Shown: positions 8,688 to 18,625, counted from the stretch's first letter. The stretch: 64,000 nt of DNA from Prevotella koreensis (GCF_003977605.1 NZ_RYYU01000001.1:437175-501174); one strand, 5' to 3'. Program-made: numbers and translations. Notes: a model not told the origin generated them from the letters alone.

Positions 8688-9872
8688 TTAGTTCAGTACA
8701 ACTTTCTTGTGTTCGTCGCCTGACACCACAATAATCACATCACCCTTGACAGAGCCTTGCAGACGGAATGTAGCATTACCGTTTATGCTTTCCTGTTTGC
8801 CCAAGCATATACCTTGCATGTCGTAAATAGCGACCACGCCTTCTGTGCCGGTCACAGATACAGTTGATGCGTTTGCATTAACTGTCATACCATTGGATTT
8901 TACATTATCCATTCCCGTTGGCTCTTCACCTTCAAGTACAACTTTCACGTCTATGTTTTCAACGGCTATGAAATTGATTGAGTTATCTGTAATGTAATCT
9001 CCGAGTGCATCGACATAAGGTTGATCATTAACAACCCAATAAGCAACCGGTACTTTTCCATCAGGATTGTCTAAAGGAGCAATCTCGAAAAGAATATGAT
9101 CGCCGGGAGTTACTTTCGTGCCTGACTCGATTTCCGGACTCTCATATTCGCTGCGATTACGACAAGTTATGACGGCACTCTCCGGTTGGGTATATGTAAT
9201 GGTGCGTGTGTCTCCGTCCTTATAGAAAAATATTGTAAGATAGAAACCATTAGAAATGTTTTGTTTGTAAAACTGGTCAGGGCGAGAGGGGAAATACATG
9301 TTATCGCCAAAACTCCAAACCATAATGTTGTATCCTGTTGACGGACGCGGGTCAAAATATGCACCTCGTCCTTCAGGAAGCATGTATGTGATACCATCGG
9401 CCTCCGGTGCGATCACTCGACCGAAATCGCCTTGTTCCTCTACATTTACTTCGGCACCTTCCGAACCTTCTGCGGGAACGATGAAGGTTACGGGGACAAG
9501 TTTACAAACGTCCAAAGTAACAATCTTGTTGCTTGTTACATTATCAAACACTTGCTGTGTTGTGGAGTAAGATTCACGTATCTCGCTCATGCTACTCTCG
9601 TCATTTCCGCTTTCCCAAACAAATACAACATATCCTTCATTTGGTATTGCTTCTAAACGCACTTTGCTGCCCGATGGCACCTCATAAGTGAATCCGTCTT
9701 CTGCAGGAACAAGTTTCTCTTCTTGCGAAGTGGATGGGTTGACTAAATAAGCATTAGTTGTCACATTTTGTGCACCTTGTGCAAATTTTACTATCACGTT
9801 TTCTGCCATAATGCTTAATGAACAGAACAGTAAAAATGTAAGTACCGAGTACTTCTTGTAATTTTGTTTCAT
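8688..9872 (-). CDS. Secreted surface protein of unknown function with repeated beta domains
   Basis: 394 residues. A signal peptide (LTFLLFCSLSIMAE) precedes three related stretches that each contain a bacterial-repeat-like pattern (EDGFTYEVPSGSKVRLEAIP; EADGITYMLPEGRGAYFDP; VTPGDHILFEIAP), resembling the tandem beta domains found in Prevotella exported proteins. The final 70 residues (VAIYDMQGICLGK, ending HKKVVLN) look like a sorting-type C-terminal domain. No catalytic motif is visible. First gene of a two-gene operon with the GLUG protein, and divergent from the gene at 10116. Confidence 0.7.
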   Translation of the reverse strand: MKQNYKKYSVLTFLLFCSLSIMAENVIVKFAQGAQNVTTNAYLVNPSTSQEEKLVPAEDGFTYEVPSGSKVRLEAIPNEGYVVFVWESGNDESSMSEIRESYSTTQQVFDNVTSNKIVTLDVCKLVPVTFIVPAEGSEGAEVNVEEQGDFGRVIAPEADGITYMLPEGRGAYFDPRPSTGYNIMVWSFGDNMYFPSRPDQFYKQNISNGFYLTIFFYKDGDTRTITYTQPESAVITCRNRSEYESPEIESGTKVTPGDHILFEIAPLDNPDGKVPVAYWVVNDQPYVDALGDYITDNSINFIAVENIDVKVVLEGEEPTGMDNVKSNGMTVNANASTVSVTGTEGVVAIYDMQGICLGKQESINGNATFRLQGSVKGDVIIVVSGDEHKKVVLN

Positions 9873-9904
9873 GTATTAATATATTTAAAGGTTATTATAA
9901 TTTG

Positions 9905-9912
9905 CAATATTA
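9905..9912 (-). promoter_or_regulatory. Probable -7 box TAATATTG for the two surface-protein genes
   Basis: On the minus strand TTG, then 20 bases, then TAATATTG; one mismatch to TAnnTTTG. It lies 33 bases before the ATG at 9872. Confidence 0.4.
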
Positions 9913-10040
9913 CAGATAAAAATCTAATCCCACAAGTTTTCTCTTTTATTTTTATCAATGTTCAGTAATATTTTTTTTCATCTGTATGCAGAAGTTTAGT
10001 TAAAATTCAACATTTTGTACCAATATTCAATATAAAATAT

Positions 10041-10048
10041 TATATTTG
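10041..10048 (+). promoter_or_regulatory. -7 promoter box TATATTTG for the gene at 10116
   Basis: TATATTTGCAA matches TAnnTTTG. An upstream TTTG at 10014-10017 is 23 bases away, somewhat far for a -33 box. The leader would be about 65 bases. Confidence 0.5.
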
Positions 10049-10115
10049 CAAAATATTAATCTCTTTTTATTAACCTGATGCCGGTGATTCGGTATCCCCA
10101 AAATTTATTATTACT

Positions 10116-10883
10116 ATGAAGAAAAACTATTATCACAAAATGTACATTGCTTTTTTAATGGCAATACCGGCACTTTCGTTCTGTCCGCAAGACGTGAATG
10201 CACAGACTGTAGTGTTGTCTCAGAACTTTGAGACCAAGGATGCCCCTATCGATTGGAAGTATGTTGATGTGGACAATGATGGTCATAACTGGCGGCTCAT
10301 CTATCAATTCGATGGTTGGAAGGGGGCTAATGAAACGGAAGGATTTATGATTTCCGAATCATGGTTTGGCAGTGCACTTACTCCAGACAATTATATCATA
10401 AGTCCTGAAATAAGCGGTGCAGGGAATGTTTCATACTATGTGTGTACAGGCGATGAACACTTTCCTGTCGAGCACTATGCAGTGTGTGCATCCTCAACAG
10501 GGCAGGAGCCGGCTGACTTCAGTATAATCTTCGAGGAAACAATTGGTCAGCAATCGGCAAAGACACCAAGAAAGATTGGCGACAACGAGACTACCGATGG
10601 CAATCCGCCGGTGATGACTCCTTGGCTGAAACGTGCTGTCAATTTGCCGGAGGGAACGAAATATGTTGCTTTCCGTCATTACAACAGTACAGACCAGTAT
10701 CGTCTCTGCTTGGACGAGATTGTCTTCATGACGGGAGAGGCAAGCGGAATAGAAAATGTAAATTCGTATGAATCGGAAAACCACAAGGGAACTTATACCT
10801 TGGGAGGAATGCGAATTAAAGAAAATAGCCAATTACCTGCCGGCATATATGTCGTGAATGGTAAAAAAGTGGTTGTGAAATAA
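10116..10883 (+). CDS. Secreted choice-of-anchor-J-like protein with C-terminal sorting-like tail
   Basis: 255 residues. Signal peptide ending near VNAQ, then a single beta-sandwich domain with the start pattern LSQNFETKDAPIDWKYVDVD, the central SWFGSALTPDNYIISPEI and a later KYVAFRHYNS, typical of the choice-of-anchor J/cleaved-adhesin group. The last 30 residues (TYTLGGMRIKEN, PAGIYVVNGKKVVVK) are the common Prevotella tail that resembles a type IX secretion signal. The gene stands alone, divergent from the surface-protein operon, and is followed by a terminator. Binding to carbohydrate or protein is possible for such domains but not shown here. Confidence 0.75.
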   Translation: MKKNYYHKMYIAFLMAIPALSFCPQDVNAQTVVLSQNFETKDAPIDWKYVDVDNDGHNWRLIYQFDGWKGANETEGFMISESWFGSALTPDNYIISPEISGAGNVSYYVCTGDEHFPVEHYAVCASSTGQEPADFSIIFEETIGQQSAKTPRKIGDNETTDGNPPVMTPWLKRAVNLPEGTKYVAFRHYNSTDQYRLCLDEIVFMTGEASGIENVNSYESENHKGTYTLGGMRIKENSQLPAGIYVVNGKKVVVK

Positions 10884-10885
10884 AG

Positions 10886-10928
10886 AAGAGTTTTAGTTGA
10901 CACCAATATAATATTAGAACTCTTTTTT
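10886..10928 (+). terminator. Terminator of the gene at 10116
   Basis: aagagtt at 10886-10892 pairs with aactctt at 10918-10924, followed by tttttt. It begins three bases after the stop. Confidence 0.6.
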
Positions 10929-10969
10929 GATGTGCCTATTTTGAACTCATATAGAAATTGGTGCGTGGA

Positions 10970-11021
10970 TAAAAAGGAAATCCATATCGTCCATTATATA
11001 AATGGAAATGATATGGATTTC
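10970..11021 (-). terminator. Terminator of carB
   Basis: A perfect 12-bp stem, gaaatccatatc at 10977-10988 with gatatggatttc at 11010-11021. On the minus strand it is followed by CTTTTTAT. It lies 35 bases after the carB stop. Confidence 0.8.
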
Positions 11022-11055
11022 ATTCTATGTTGTTAACTTTCGTATAAATTAGGAA

Positions 11056-14000
11056 TTACATGTTGTATTCCTGCCAACTCTTTATCTTAATCTCTTCAAG
11101 TGAGATGCTACAGAACGCTTCGATGAATGCTTTGGCGAGGCGGACGTTGGTCATAAGCGGAATGTTATGGTCGATTGCACCACGGCGTATGCGGTAGCCA
11201 TTGGTGAGTTCGCGGTTAGAATGATTCTTCGGTTCATTGATTATGAGGTCGAATTTGTGTTCCGCAATCATGTCCATAACGTTGTTGTCTCCCTCCTCGT
11301 CTGGCCATGCCACCGCAGTAGCCTCCACATCGTTCTCCTTGAAGAACATAGCAGTGCCCGGTGTGGCGTAAATCTTATAGCCGTTCTTTACCAATTGGCG
11401 TGCCGGCTCGAGCAAAGAAACCTTTCCTTTGGCTGCTCCCGAAGATATAAGCACCGCGCCTCCGTCACGTCTTGGCAGTCGGTAGCCAATGGCTAAAAGT
11501 GCATTGAGCAGTGCTTCGTGCAGGTCGTCGCCCAAACAACCCACCTCACCAGTAGATGACATATCTACTCCAAGCACCGGGTCGGCATTCTGTAGTCGTG
11601 CAAAAGAGAACTGGGAAGCCTTAACTCCGATGCGGTCAATGTCGAACTCGCTCTTGTCAGGTTTCTCGTAAGGTGCATCAAGCATGATTTTCGTTGCCGT
11701 TTCGATAAAATTACACTTAAGTATTTTTGATACAAACGGGAATGAACGTGAGGCACGCAGGTTACATTCAATGACTTTCAGTTCGCGGTTTTTGGCAAGG
11801 AACTGAATATTGAATGGTCCTGAAATATTTAGTTCTTCGGCAATCTTATAGGCAATCTTCTTTATTCTACGTATTGTTGAGAAATAGATATGTTGCGCAG
11901 GGAACACAATTGTGGCATCTCCTGAGTGTACTCCGGCATACTCCACGTGCTCTGAAATGGCATATTCCACGACTTTACCCTTATCTGCCACAGCGTCAAA
12001 CTCTATCTCCTTGGTCTCTTTCATGAATTGACTAACAACGACAGGGAACTCCTTCGAGACCTCGGTAGCCATCTTCAGGAAACGCTCTAATTCCTCATTG
12101 TCATAACATACGTTCATTGCAGCACCAGAAAGTACGTAAGATGGGCGCACCAATACAGGGAATCCTGTTTCTTTTACAAACTCTTTTATATCATCGATTG
12201 ATGTCAGTGCTCGCCATGCAGGTTGATCGATGCCAAGTTTGTCGAGCATTGCCGAGAACTTGTCACGGTTCTCTGCTCGGTCGATGTTGACAGGGCTTGT
12301 ACCGAGTACCGGTATGCTTTGACGGTGAAGTTTCATCGCGAGGTTATTCGGGATCTGGCCTCCAACGCTGACTATAACGCCCCGTGGTTCTTCAAGATCT
12401 ATTACATCAAGCACGCGCTCCATTGATAATTCATCGAAATAGAGACGGTCGCATATATCATAGTCTGTGGATACGGTCTCCGGATTATAGTTTATCATTA
12501 TCGACTTGTATCCCAGTTTGCGTGCTGTGTTTATTGCATTTACGGAGCACCAGTCGAACTCTACGCTCGAACCTATGCGGTATGCGCCCGAACCGAGTAC
12601 CACCACTGACTTCTCGTTCTTGTAATATGGAATGTCATTCTGTACCTTTATTCCTGTCTTGCTTACTATCTCGCGCCATTCTTCGGTAGTCATCTTGTCA
12701 GAATTTGTAGGCTCTGCAAGTGGCAGATATGTGAAATAAAGGTAGTTAGTAAGTTCCGGATGCTCACTTGCCACGGTGTTGATACGCTTTACCGATGGTA
12801 TAATACCACGCTCTTTGCGGTAGTTTCTTGTTTTCAGGGTCTCATTTTCCATGTTTGTTGATTGTGGCTTCAATACGAAACGGGCAATCTGGAAATCGGA
12901 GAATCCTGCTTGTTTGGCTTTCTGCAGCAAGGTGTCGGGTAGGGCTTCGATATCGTTATATTTCTGTAACTCGTGCTTTATATCAACGATATTCTTCAGT
13001 CTGGATATGAACCACTTATCTATTTTTGTCAGTTCTTCTATGCGTTCCACACTATAATCTTCTTCCAGAGCCTGTGCTATTGCAAAGATGCGTAGGTCGG
13101 TGGGATGCTGTAGTTCCTCTTCAAGGTTCTCGAATCGCGTGTGATCGTTGCCAACGAAGCCGTGCATACCTTGTCCTATCATGCGCAATCCTTTCTGAAT
13201 CATCTCCTCGAAAGAACGTCCGATGCTCATTATCTCGCCGACCGACTTCATGCTTGAACCTATCAAGCGGCTCACGCCCGCAAATTTGGTAAGATCCCAA
13301 CGTGGAATCTTGCAAATCATGTAGTCGAGTTGTGGTGCGACGTAGGCTGAGTTGATAGTTCCCATTTCTCCTATTTTGTCGAGTGTGTAGCCCAATGCAA
13401 TCTTCGCGGCAACGAAAGCGAGCGGATAACCTGTGGCTTTGGATGCGAGGGCAGACGAACGTGACAGGCGTGCATTAATCTCAATGATGCGATAGTCGTT
13501 CGTTTCTGCGTTGAAAGCAAACTGAATGTTACACTCTCCCACGATGTTCAAGTGTCTTACGCAGCGTCTTGAGATGTCTTGCAGCATCTCAACTTGTTCT
13601 CCGGTGAGCGAACAAGTTGGTGCAACAACAATCGATTCACCGGTATGTATGCCGAGAGGGTCGAAGTTTTCCATTGAAGCCACGGTGAAACAGTGGTCGT
13701 TGGCATCTCGTATGCATTCGAATTCTATCTCTTTCCATCCTTTCAGGCTTTCCTCAACTAAGATTTGCGGTGCAAAAGTGAAGGCACTTTCTGCAAGAGT
13801 CTTGAACGCCTTCTCATCTTGACAGATACCGGAACCGAGACCTCCGAGTGCGTATGCCGAACGAATCATGACCGGGAATCCTATCTCTTTAGCCGCTTTA
13901 AGTGCATCTCCAATATTTTCTACTGCGTGACTCACCGGTGTCTTCATGCCTATCTCGTCAAGTTTCTTCACGAAAAGGTCGCGGTCTTCAGTATTAATAA

Positions 14001-14361
14001 TAGCCTCAACGCTTGTTCCGAGCACTTCTACATCATATTCTTTCAGTGTTCCATTCAGGTAAAGTTCTGTTCCACAATTAAGTGCAGTCTGTCCTCCGAA
14101 TGCAAGTAGTATTCCGTCAGGGCGTTCTTTCTTTATTATCTCCGTTACGAAATGTGTGTTCACAGGTTGGAAATAAACCTTATCGGCAATGCCCTCACTG
14201 GTTTGTATCGTGGCAATGTTGGGATTGACGAGTACCGATGTGATTCCTTCTTCTTTCAATGCCTTCAAAGCCTGTGAGCCAGAATAATCGAATTCGCCGG
14301 CCTGTCCGATTTTAAGTGCGCCCGAACCAAGCACGAGCACCTTTGTTAGTTTTCTTTTCAT
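11056..14361 (-). CDS. carB: Carbamoyl-phosphate synthase large subunit
   Basis: 1101 residues, close to the usual 1070-1080 for CarB. It makes carbamoyl phosphate from bicarbonate, ammonia and two ATP for pyrimidine and arginine synthesis. The two homologous halves are visible: GSGALKIGQAGEFDYSGSQA at the start and GSGAYRIGSSVEFDWCSV about residue 590; ATP-grasp motifs NIQFAFN and NIQFLAKN end each half. The C-terminal MGS-like regulatory domain follows (about residues 960-1090). CarA, the glutaminase subunit, is not adjacent. No clear TAnnTTTG box was seen directly before the ATG, so transcription from the upstream wzc-like gene is possible. Confidence 0.96.
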   Translation of the reverse strand: MKRKLTKVLVLGSGALKIGQAGEFDYSGSQALKALKEEGITSVLVNPNIATIQTSEGIADKVYFQPVNTHFVTEIIKKERPDGILLAFGGQTALNCGTELYLNGTLKEYDVEVLGTSVEAIINTEDRDLFVKKLDEIGMKTPVSHAVENIGDALKAAKEIGFPVMIRSAYALGGLGSGICQDEKAFKTLAESAFTFAPQILVEESLKGWKEIEFECIRDANDHCFTVASMENFDPLGIHTGESIVVAPTCSLTGEQVEMLQDISRRCVRHLNIVGECNIQFAFNAETNDYRIIEINARLSRSSALASKATGYPLAFVAAKIALGYTLDKIGEMGTINSAYVAPQLDYMICKIPRWDLTKFAGVSRLIGSSMKSVGEIMSIGRSFEEMIQKGLRMIGQGMHGFVGNDHTRFENLEEELQHPTDLRIFAIAQALEEDYSVERIEELTKIDKWFISRLKNIVDIKHELQKYNDIEALPDTLLQKAKQAGFSDFQIARFVLKPQSTNMENETLKTRNYRKERGIIPSVKRINTVASEHPELTNYLYFTYLPLAEPTNSDKMTTEEWREIVSKTGIKVQNDIPYYKNEKSVVVLGSGAYRIGSSVEFDWCSVNAINTARKLGYKSIMINYNPETVSTDYDICDRLYFDELSMERVLDVIDLEEPRGVIVSVGGQIPNNLAMKLHRQSIPVLGTSPVNIDRAENRDKFSAMLDKLGIDQPAWRALTSIDDIKEFVKETGFPVLVRPSYVLSGAAMNVCYDNEELERFLKMATEVSKEFPVVVSQFMKETKEIEFDAVADKGKVVEYAISEHVEYAGVHSGDATIVFPAQHIYFSTIRRIKKIAYKIAEELNISGPFNIQFLAKNRELKVIECNLRASRSFPFVSKILKCNFIETATKIMLDAPYEKPDKSEFDIDRIGVKASQFSFARLQNADPVLGVDMSSTGEVGCLGDDLHEALLNALLAIGYRLPRRDGGAVLISSGAAKGKVSLLEPARQLVKNGYKIYATPGTAMFFKENDVEATAVAWPDEEGDNNVMDMIAEHKFDLIINEPKNHSNRELTNGYRIRRGAIDHNIPLMTNVRLAKAFIEAFCSISLEEIKIKSWQEYNM

Positions 14362-14411
14362 TTTGTGATATTAATTATATATGTTCGTGGATATATATGA
14401 TTGCATATTTT

Positions 14412-14444
14412 AAATGGCATGTCTGAAAAACAGACATGCCATTT
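14412..14444 (-). terminator. Strong hairpin between the Wzc-like gene and carB
   Basis: A perfect 14-bp stem (aaatggcatgtctg at 14412-14425 with 14431-14444) and a 5-base loop, 7 bases after the stop of the kinase gene. The minus-strand continuation is AAAATATG rather than a T run, so termination may be partial. Confidence 0.55.
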
Positions 14445-14451
14445 ATAAGGG

Positions 14452-16935
14452 TTATTTAAGTTTTATCGAACTGTCGTTCTTGTTTGCATAATGGCTGTTA
14501 CCATATTGACCATAAGAGCCATATTGGCCATAAGAACCATAATTACCGTAACTGCCGTATCGTCCGTAACGACCGTATTTGCCATAACTGCCGTAGCCGT
14601 AATAATAGCCGTGTTTCTTTTTCGACATGTCGATGCCATTGATTACCAAGGCCATATTCGGTAGTTTCTTCTCGTTTGCAAGTCCGTTTATAAGGTCGAA
14701 ACTTGTCTTAGGTGTATAGTCGGCACGACACATATATATAGTAGCATCTGATACGCGTCCTATCTGTAGCGTATCTGTTACAAGGCCAACGGGTGCGGTA
14801 TCGATGATGATGAAGTCGTACTTATCACGCATTATGTTTATTATCTTGTCAAGAGATTCACGTGTAAGTAGTTCCGCCGGATTAGGAGGAATAGGACCTG
14901 CAAGCAAAAGTTCGAGGTTGTCGTTGATTTCTGATGGCAGAATCTGCTCTTGAATCATTTCCCATGTCGGGTCATCTTGCAACAATAGTGGAGTGATGCC
15001 GTGGGTATGGTCTTTCAGTTCGAACAATTCTGACAATCGAGGCTTACGTATATCAAGGCCAATCAACACTGCTTTTTTACCCAGAAGAGCGAAACTTACT
15101 GCAAGGTTGGCAGCAGTGAATGTTTTACCTTCTCCGGAAATTGATGATGTAAACATGATAACCTTATCGTTCCCCTTAAGCATGAACTGGAGATTTGTTC
15201 GCATAGAGCGGAATATTTCCTCCATTTGGTTGTTCTGATTCTCATGTACTACGATTCCTGCCTTTGTCTTAGCCGTTTCACTTGCCACGGCAACATCGGC
15301 AATAATAGGCAGTTTGGTGAGTTTCACTACATCTTCATGCCCCTCTATCTTGTATCGGAATATGCTTATGAGGAATAGTATTAGAGACGGAAGACCGATA
15401 GCCACCGCTAGTGCGATAAGGAAAATGATATTTGATTTAGGACTTATCATTCCTGTATATATCGGGTCGTCAATGAGTTTTCCCTTGTCGGCAGTTGCTG
15501 CAAGCGATATGGAGTTCTCCTCGCGCTTCTGCAAAAGCATCAGATAAAGTCCTGACTTCACTTCCTGCTGTCGTCCTATCTGTGTCAGCATTCTCTCTTG
15601 TCCCGGTGTCTGTTGTATCTGTCCTGCGTATTGTCCGTATTGCGATGCGATTGAATTTCGCTGTATCTCTGCCGAGCGGCGTTGCTGGTTTAAGGCTTGC
15701 TGTATGCTTGATGAGAGATCATTGAGTTCTTCAGTCAATGGTGTAACGACCGGACTTGATTCGCTTGCGGTCTTAAGCAGTCGGCTACGCTCTATTACAA
15801 CCTGATTGTATCGGCTGATGAGTTGTGTAGATGCTCCGTCTGAAAGACCTACATTAGAAGGTATTACCTGATATTTATTCCCCGGCTCTCTGACATAAGA
15901 ACTTAGTTCGTTAAGCAATTGTATCTGTGTGTTTGCCGTTGCAAGTTGTTTTTCGTACTCATTGCTGTTAGCAACCGCAGCAGAACCACTTATACTCAGT
16001 TCTACCATATTGTTACGTCTCTTATAGGCTTCGAGTTCTCCCTCTGTGCTATTAAGTTCGGCATTGATTTTTTCAAGTCGACTGTTTATGAATTCCTCTG
16101 TTCGGTATGCCACTTGGTTCTTATCTTCATTAGCCTGACGGTTATAACATACTACGAGTTGCTTGAGAAAGTCGGATGCACGACTTATGTTCTCATCTTT
16201 CAAATTCAGTATTGCTATCGATGTTTCATCCATCGTTGATGTTTCTAATCCTGCAACATATTTCAAGCATACTTTTTTAGGAGAACTTATTATAACGGTC
16301 ATCTCATTGCCGTCTTTCAGCGAAGCGAATGGGTTCGCAGTGAATGATATTATTCCGACACTTGTCTTTATAGATGCCGGCAGAGACTTTATTGTCTGGT
16401 CTATCTCTGTGTTACCGGCCGTACCATGAATTTTGAAAGAGTTCTTCTCGCGTGATACTTCAAGTTTTATGTCGTAAATCAAGTTGTTCAGACTTACTTG
16501 ATCCAAGTCCACATTTAGATAATTGTCTTTATACATCAACACATCGTTAATACGTCCGTGTCTTATATAGTTGACATAAAGTTTCAAATCTCTTACCACT
16601 TGTTCGGCAAGTCTTTGTGAACGCAGAATCTGTATCTCGTTCATGATACCCTCATTATTGCTTACTACACCGGTGGCAAGTGTACTCTTAAAACTGTTGC
16701 TGCTGTAAGCAGAACCTTTTTCCGGAGCCTTGATTAGGAGTTGAGCGGTTGTCTGATATATAGGTGTTGTATATCTGAGGTAGGCTGCCGCCAATCCAAC
16801 ACAGATAATAAGCGACAATACAAACCATTTCCAGTTCAGAATAAATGCTGCATATATAGACGCAAAACTGAATGCCGACTGTTCCTCTTCCTCAATAATG
16901 TTTGTTATTTCATAATTCTTCTTCTCTTCCATCAT
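14452..16935 (-). CDS. Wzc-like polysaccharide co-polymerase with BY-type tyrosine kinase and a long Tyr-Gly tail
   Basis: 827 residues. An N-terminal Wzz domain is bounded by two membrane helices (residues about 34-52, and another near 500-520) with a coiled-coil periplasmic part between. The cytoplasmic BY-kinase has Walker A SSISGEGKTFTAANL near residue 600, A' GLDIRKPRL, and Walker B FIIIDTAPVG. These proteins control chain length and export of capsule or exopolysaccharide and autophosphorylate a tyrosine cluster. Here the cluster is unusually regular, with ten X-Y-G triplets at 14500-14589 and 15 tyrosines in the last 55 residues. rmlA is 38 bases upstream on the same strand. No glycosyltransferases are in the window. 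Confidence 0.9.
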   Translation of the reverse strand: MMEEKKNYEITNIIEEEEQSAFSFASIYAAFILNWKWFVLSLIICVGLAAAYLRYTTPIYQTTAQLLIKAPEKGSAYSSNSFKSTLATGVVSNNEGIMNEIQILRSQRLAEQVVRDLKLYVNYIRHGRINDVLMYKDNYLNVDLDQVSLNNLIYDIKLEVSREKNSFKIHGTAGNTEIDQTIKSLPASIKTSVGIISFTANPFASLKDGNEMTVIISSPKKVCLKYVAGLETSTMDETSIAILNLKDENISRASDFLKQLVVCYNRQANEDKNQVAYRTEEFINSRLEKINAELNSTEGELEAYKRRNNMVELSISGSAAVANSNEYEKQLATANTQIQLLNELSSYVREPGNKYQVIPSNVGLSDGASTQLISRYNQVVIERSRLLKTASESSPVVTPLTEELNDLSSSIQQALNQQRRSAEIQRNSIASQYGQYAGQIQQTPGQERMLTQIGRQQEVKSGLYLMLLQKREENSISLAATADKGKLIDDPIYTGMISPKSNIIFLIALAVAIGLPSLILFLISIFRYKIEGHEDVVKLTKLPIIADVAVASETAKTKAGIVVHENQNNQMEEIFRSMRTNLQFMLKGNDKVIMFTSSISGEGKTFTAANLAVSFALLGKKAVLIGLDIRKPRLSELFELKDHTHGITPLLLQDDPTWEMIQEQILPSEINDNLELLLAGPIPPNPAELLTRESLDKIINIMRDKYDFIIIDTAPVGLVTDTLQIGRVSDATIYMCRADYTPKTSFDLINGLANEKKLPNMALVINGIDMSKKKHGYYYGYGSYGKYGRYGRYGSYGNYGSYGQYGSYGQYGNSHYANKNDSSIKLK
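14500..14589 (-). repeat. Tandem 9-bp repeats encoding (X-Y-G)10
   Basis: Ten consecutive triplets SYG, KYG, RYG, RYG, SYG, NYG, SYG, QYG, SYG, QYG near the C-terminus of the tyrosine kinase. The DNA repeats a TAYGGN-type unit with a variable first codon, so copy number could change by slippage. Confidence 0.85.
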
Positions 16936-16973
16936 TATCTAATATATTAATATGTATTCTTGTAATTATTGCT

Positions 16974-17849
16974 TTATTCGTTTATCAGGCGTTTCAAATA
17001 TTGTCCATAATCGTTCTTTAGCATCGGTTCTGCAAGTTCAGATACACGTGCGGCATCTATCCAGCCATTTGTATATGCAATCTCTTCAAGACATGCTATC
17101 TTCAGTCCCTGTCGTTTCTCTATAACCTCAATGAATGTACTTGCTTCAGACAGACTGTCGTGTGTTCCTGTGTCAAGCCATGCGAAGCCACGCTGAAGTG
17201 TCTGCACCTTAAGGCATTTGCGTTTGAGATATTCTTGGTTTACGGTAGTAATCTCAAGTTCTCCACGTGCACTTGGTTTAATATTCTTGGTAATTTCCAC
17301 CACGCTGTTGGGATAAAAATATAGTCCCACAACGGCATAGTTGCTTTTTGGATTCTTTGGTTTTTCCTCTATTGAGAGGCAGTTTCCTTGCGAGTCGAAC
17401 TCGGCCACACCGTATCTTTCAGGGTCGTTCACATAGTATCCGAAGACAGTTGCATTTCCGTTTTTCTCTGCATCGATGACACTTTGCTTCAAAACTTCTG
17501 TAAACCCTACACCGTGGAATATATTATCTCCGAGCACAAGGCATACGCAATCGTCGCCAATGAATTTCTCACCGATTATAAATGCCTGTGCCAATCCGTC
17601 TGGTGATGGCTGCTCGGCATACTCGAAATTCACACCGATGTCTTTCCCGTCACCGAACAGACGTTGGAAACCCGGAAGGTCGTGAGGAGTGGAAATTATT
17701 AGGATATCTCTTATTCCAGCCTGCATTAGAGCCGAGATGGGATAGTAAATCATCGGCTTGTCAAAGATTGGAATCAACTGTTTACTTATGCCCTTTGTTA
17801 TAGGGTAGAGTCGTGTGCCACTACCTCCGGCAAGAACTATTCCTTTCAT
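16974..17849 (-). CDS. rfbA: Glucose-1-phosphate thymidylyltransferase
   Basis: Makes dTDP-glucose from glucose-1-phosphate and dTTP, first step to dTDP-rhamnose. The nucleotidyltransferase signature [11 protein letters not shown] is at the start, with [16 protein letters not shown] next, VLGDNIFHG near residue 110 and the [19 protein letters not shown] block at about 165. I chose the ATG at 17849 (291 residues, MKGIVLAGG) over one 11 codons upstream because family members begin at MKGI and because this gives a normal distance to the promoter box at 17892. Genes for the later rhamnose steps (rfbB, C, D) are not in the window. Probably co-transcribed with the Wzc-like gene. Confidence 0.95.
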   Translation of the reverse strand: MKGIVLAGGSGTRLYPITKGISKQLIPIFDKPMIYYPISALMQAGIRDILIISTPHDLPGFQRLFGDGKDIGVNFEYAEQPSPDGLAQAFIIGEKFIGDDCVCLVLGDNIFHGVGFTEVLKQSVIDAEKNGNATVFGYYVNDPERYGVAEFDSQGNCLSIEEKPKNPKSNYAVVGLYFYPNSVVEITKNIKPSARGELEITTVNQEYLKRKCLKVQTLQRGFAWLDTGTHDSLSEASTFIEVIEKRQGLKIACLEEIAYTNGWIDAARVSELAEPMLKNDYGQYLKRLINE

Positions 17850-17891
17850 AAAAAATGTTTTATCCAAAAAGTATTTTTGCAAAAATCATTG

Positions 17892-17899
17892 CAAAGGTA
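17892..17899 (-). promoter_or_regulatory. -7 box TACCTTTG for rfbA and the kinase gene
   Basis: Minus-strand TACCTTTGCAA matches TAnnTTTG, 43 bases before the chosen rfbA start. Confidence 0.6.
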
Positions 17900-17950
17900 A
17901 TAATTAAATCGGAGATAGCAACTGTAATATGGAGAAATATGACAAAATAT

Positions 17951-17981
17951 TTTGATTTTTCGCAAATAAGGAGTACTTTTG
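17951..17981 (+). promoter_or_regulatory. -33/-7 promoter for the gene at 18002
   Basis: TTTG at 17951-17954, 19 bases, then TACTTTTG at 17974-17981. Start of transcription near 17984 gives an 18-base leader. Confidence 0.7.
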
Positions 17982-18001
17982 CACGAAATTTTGTAGTAAT
18001 C

Positions 18002-18625
18002 ATGAGTTTCTTAAATAAATTATTTGGACGTAAAGATAGTGAAGAAGCAAAGATTGGTGGCATGGAAGATTATATGACTCTTGTCAGAGTTTACTTTCAA
18101 GCTTCAATGGCTTCAAGTCTCGGAATAACAAACCTCGCGTGGCTTCCCGACCTTAGGACATTCAAGACAACATTGAAAGTGCCTACGGTGAATAATAAGT
18201 TGGGAGTGGGCGAGAAGAGTCATTGCCGTAAGATGATGAAAGAAATGTATGGAACTTCAGACGATTTTTTCAAGGAAATTGATTTGAGTCTGAAGAAAAA
18301 CTGTCGTAAGTTGCAAGACGTGCAGACTTACATGATTCAGTTTCAAGGTTTCTCTCAAGATCTTATGATGCTTATGGGCAACCTGATGAAGTTCAAACTT
18401 CGCGTGCCTTCTTTCTTCAAGAAAGCCATATATAGCATGACCGAGAAAACCGTCAACGATATATTCACAAAGAATGACTATAGCGATGCAGGAGTGATGA
18501 AGTCTGCGATAGCGGTGCGCCAGTACAATAAGCGACTCGGTTTTTCACAAAAATGGGTTACTGATTTCGTTTATCAAGTGGTGATTCTTGCAAAGAAAGA
18601 ACCGGGAAGAAAAGATCAGGATTGA
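18002..18625 (+). CDS. Conserved-looking protein of unknown function
   Basis: 207 residues from the ATG at 18002, chosen because it lies just after a good promoter and the frame upstream overlaps that promoter. It starts MSFLNKLFGRKDSEEAKIGG and is basic and alpha-helical overall, with no signal peptide, membrane segment or recognised motif; the middle (QDLMMLMGNLMKFKLRVP) is hydrophobic. It resembles the many unnamed cytoplasmic Bacteroidales proteins beside the zapA-rny cluster, but I do not recognise a family. It has its own promoter and is separated from the next gene by another promoter. Confidence 0.7.
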   Translation: MSFLNKLFGRKDSEEAKIGGMEDYMTLVRVYFQASMASSLGITNLAWLPDLRTFKTTLKVPTVNNKLGVGEKSHCRKMMKEMYGTSDDFFKEIDLSLKKNCRKLQDVQTYMIQFQGFSQDLMMLMGNLMKFKLRVPSFFKKAIYSMTEKTVNDIFTKNDYSDAGVMKSAIAVRQYNKRLGFSQKWVTDFVYQVVILAKKEPGRKDQD

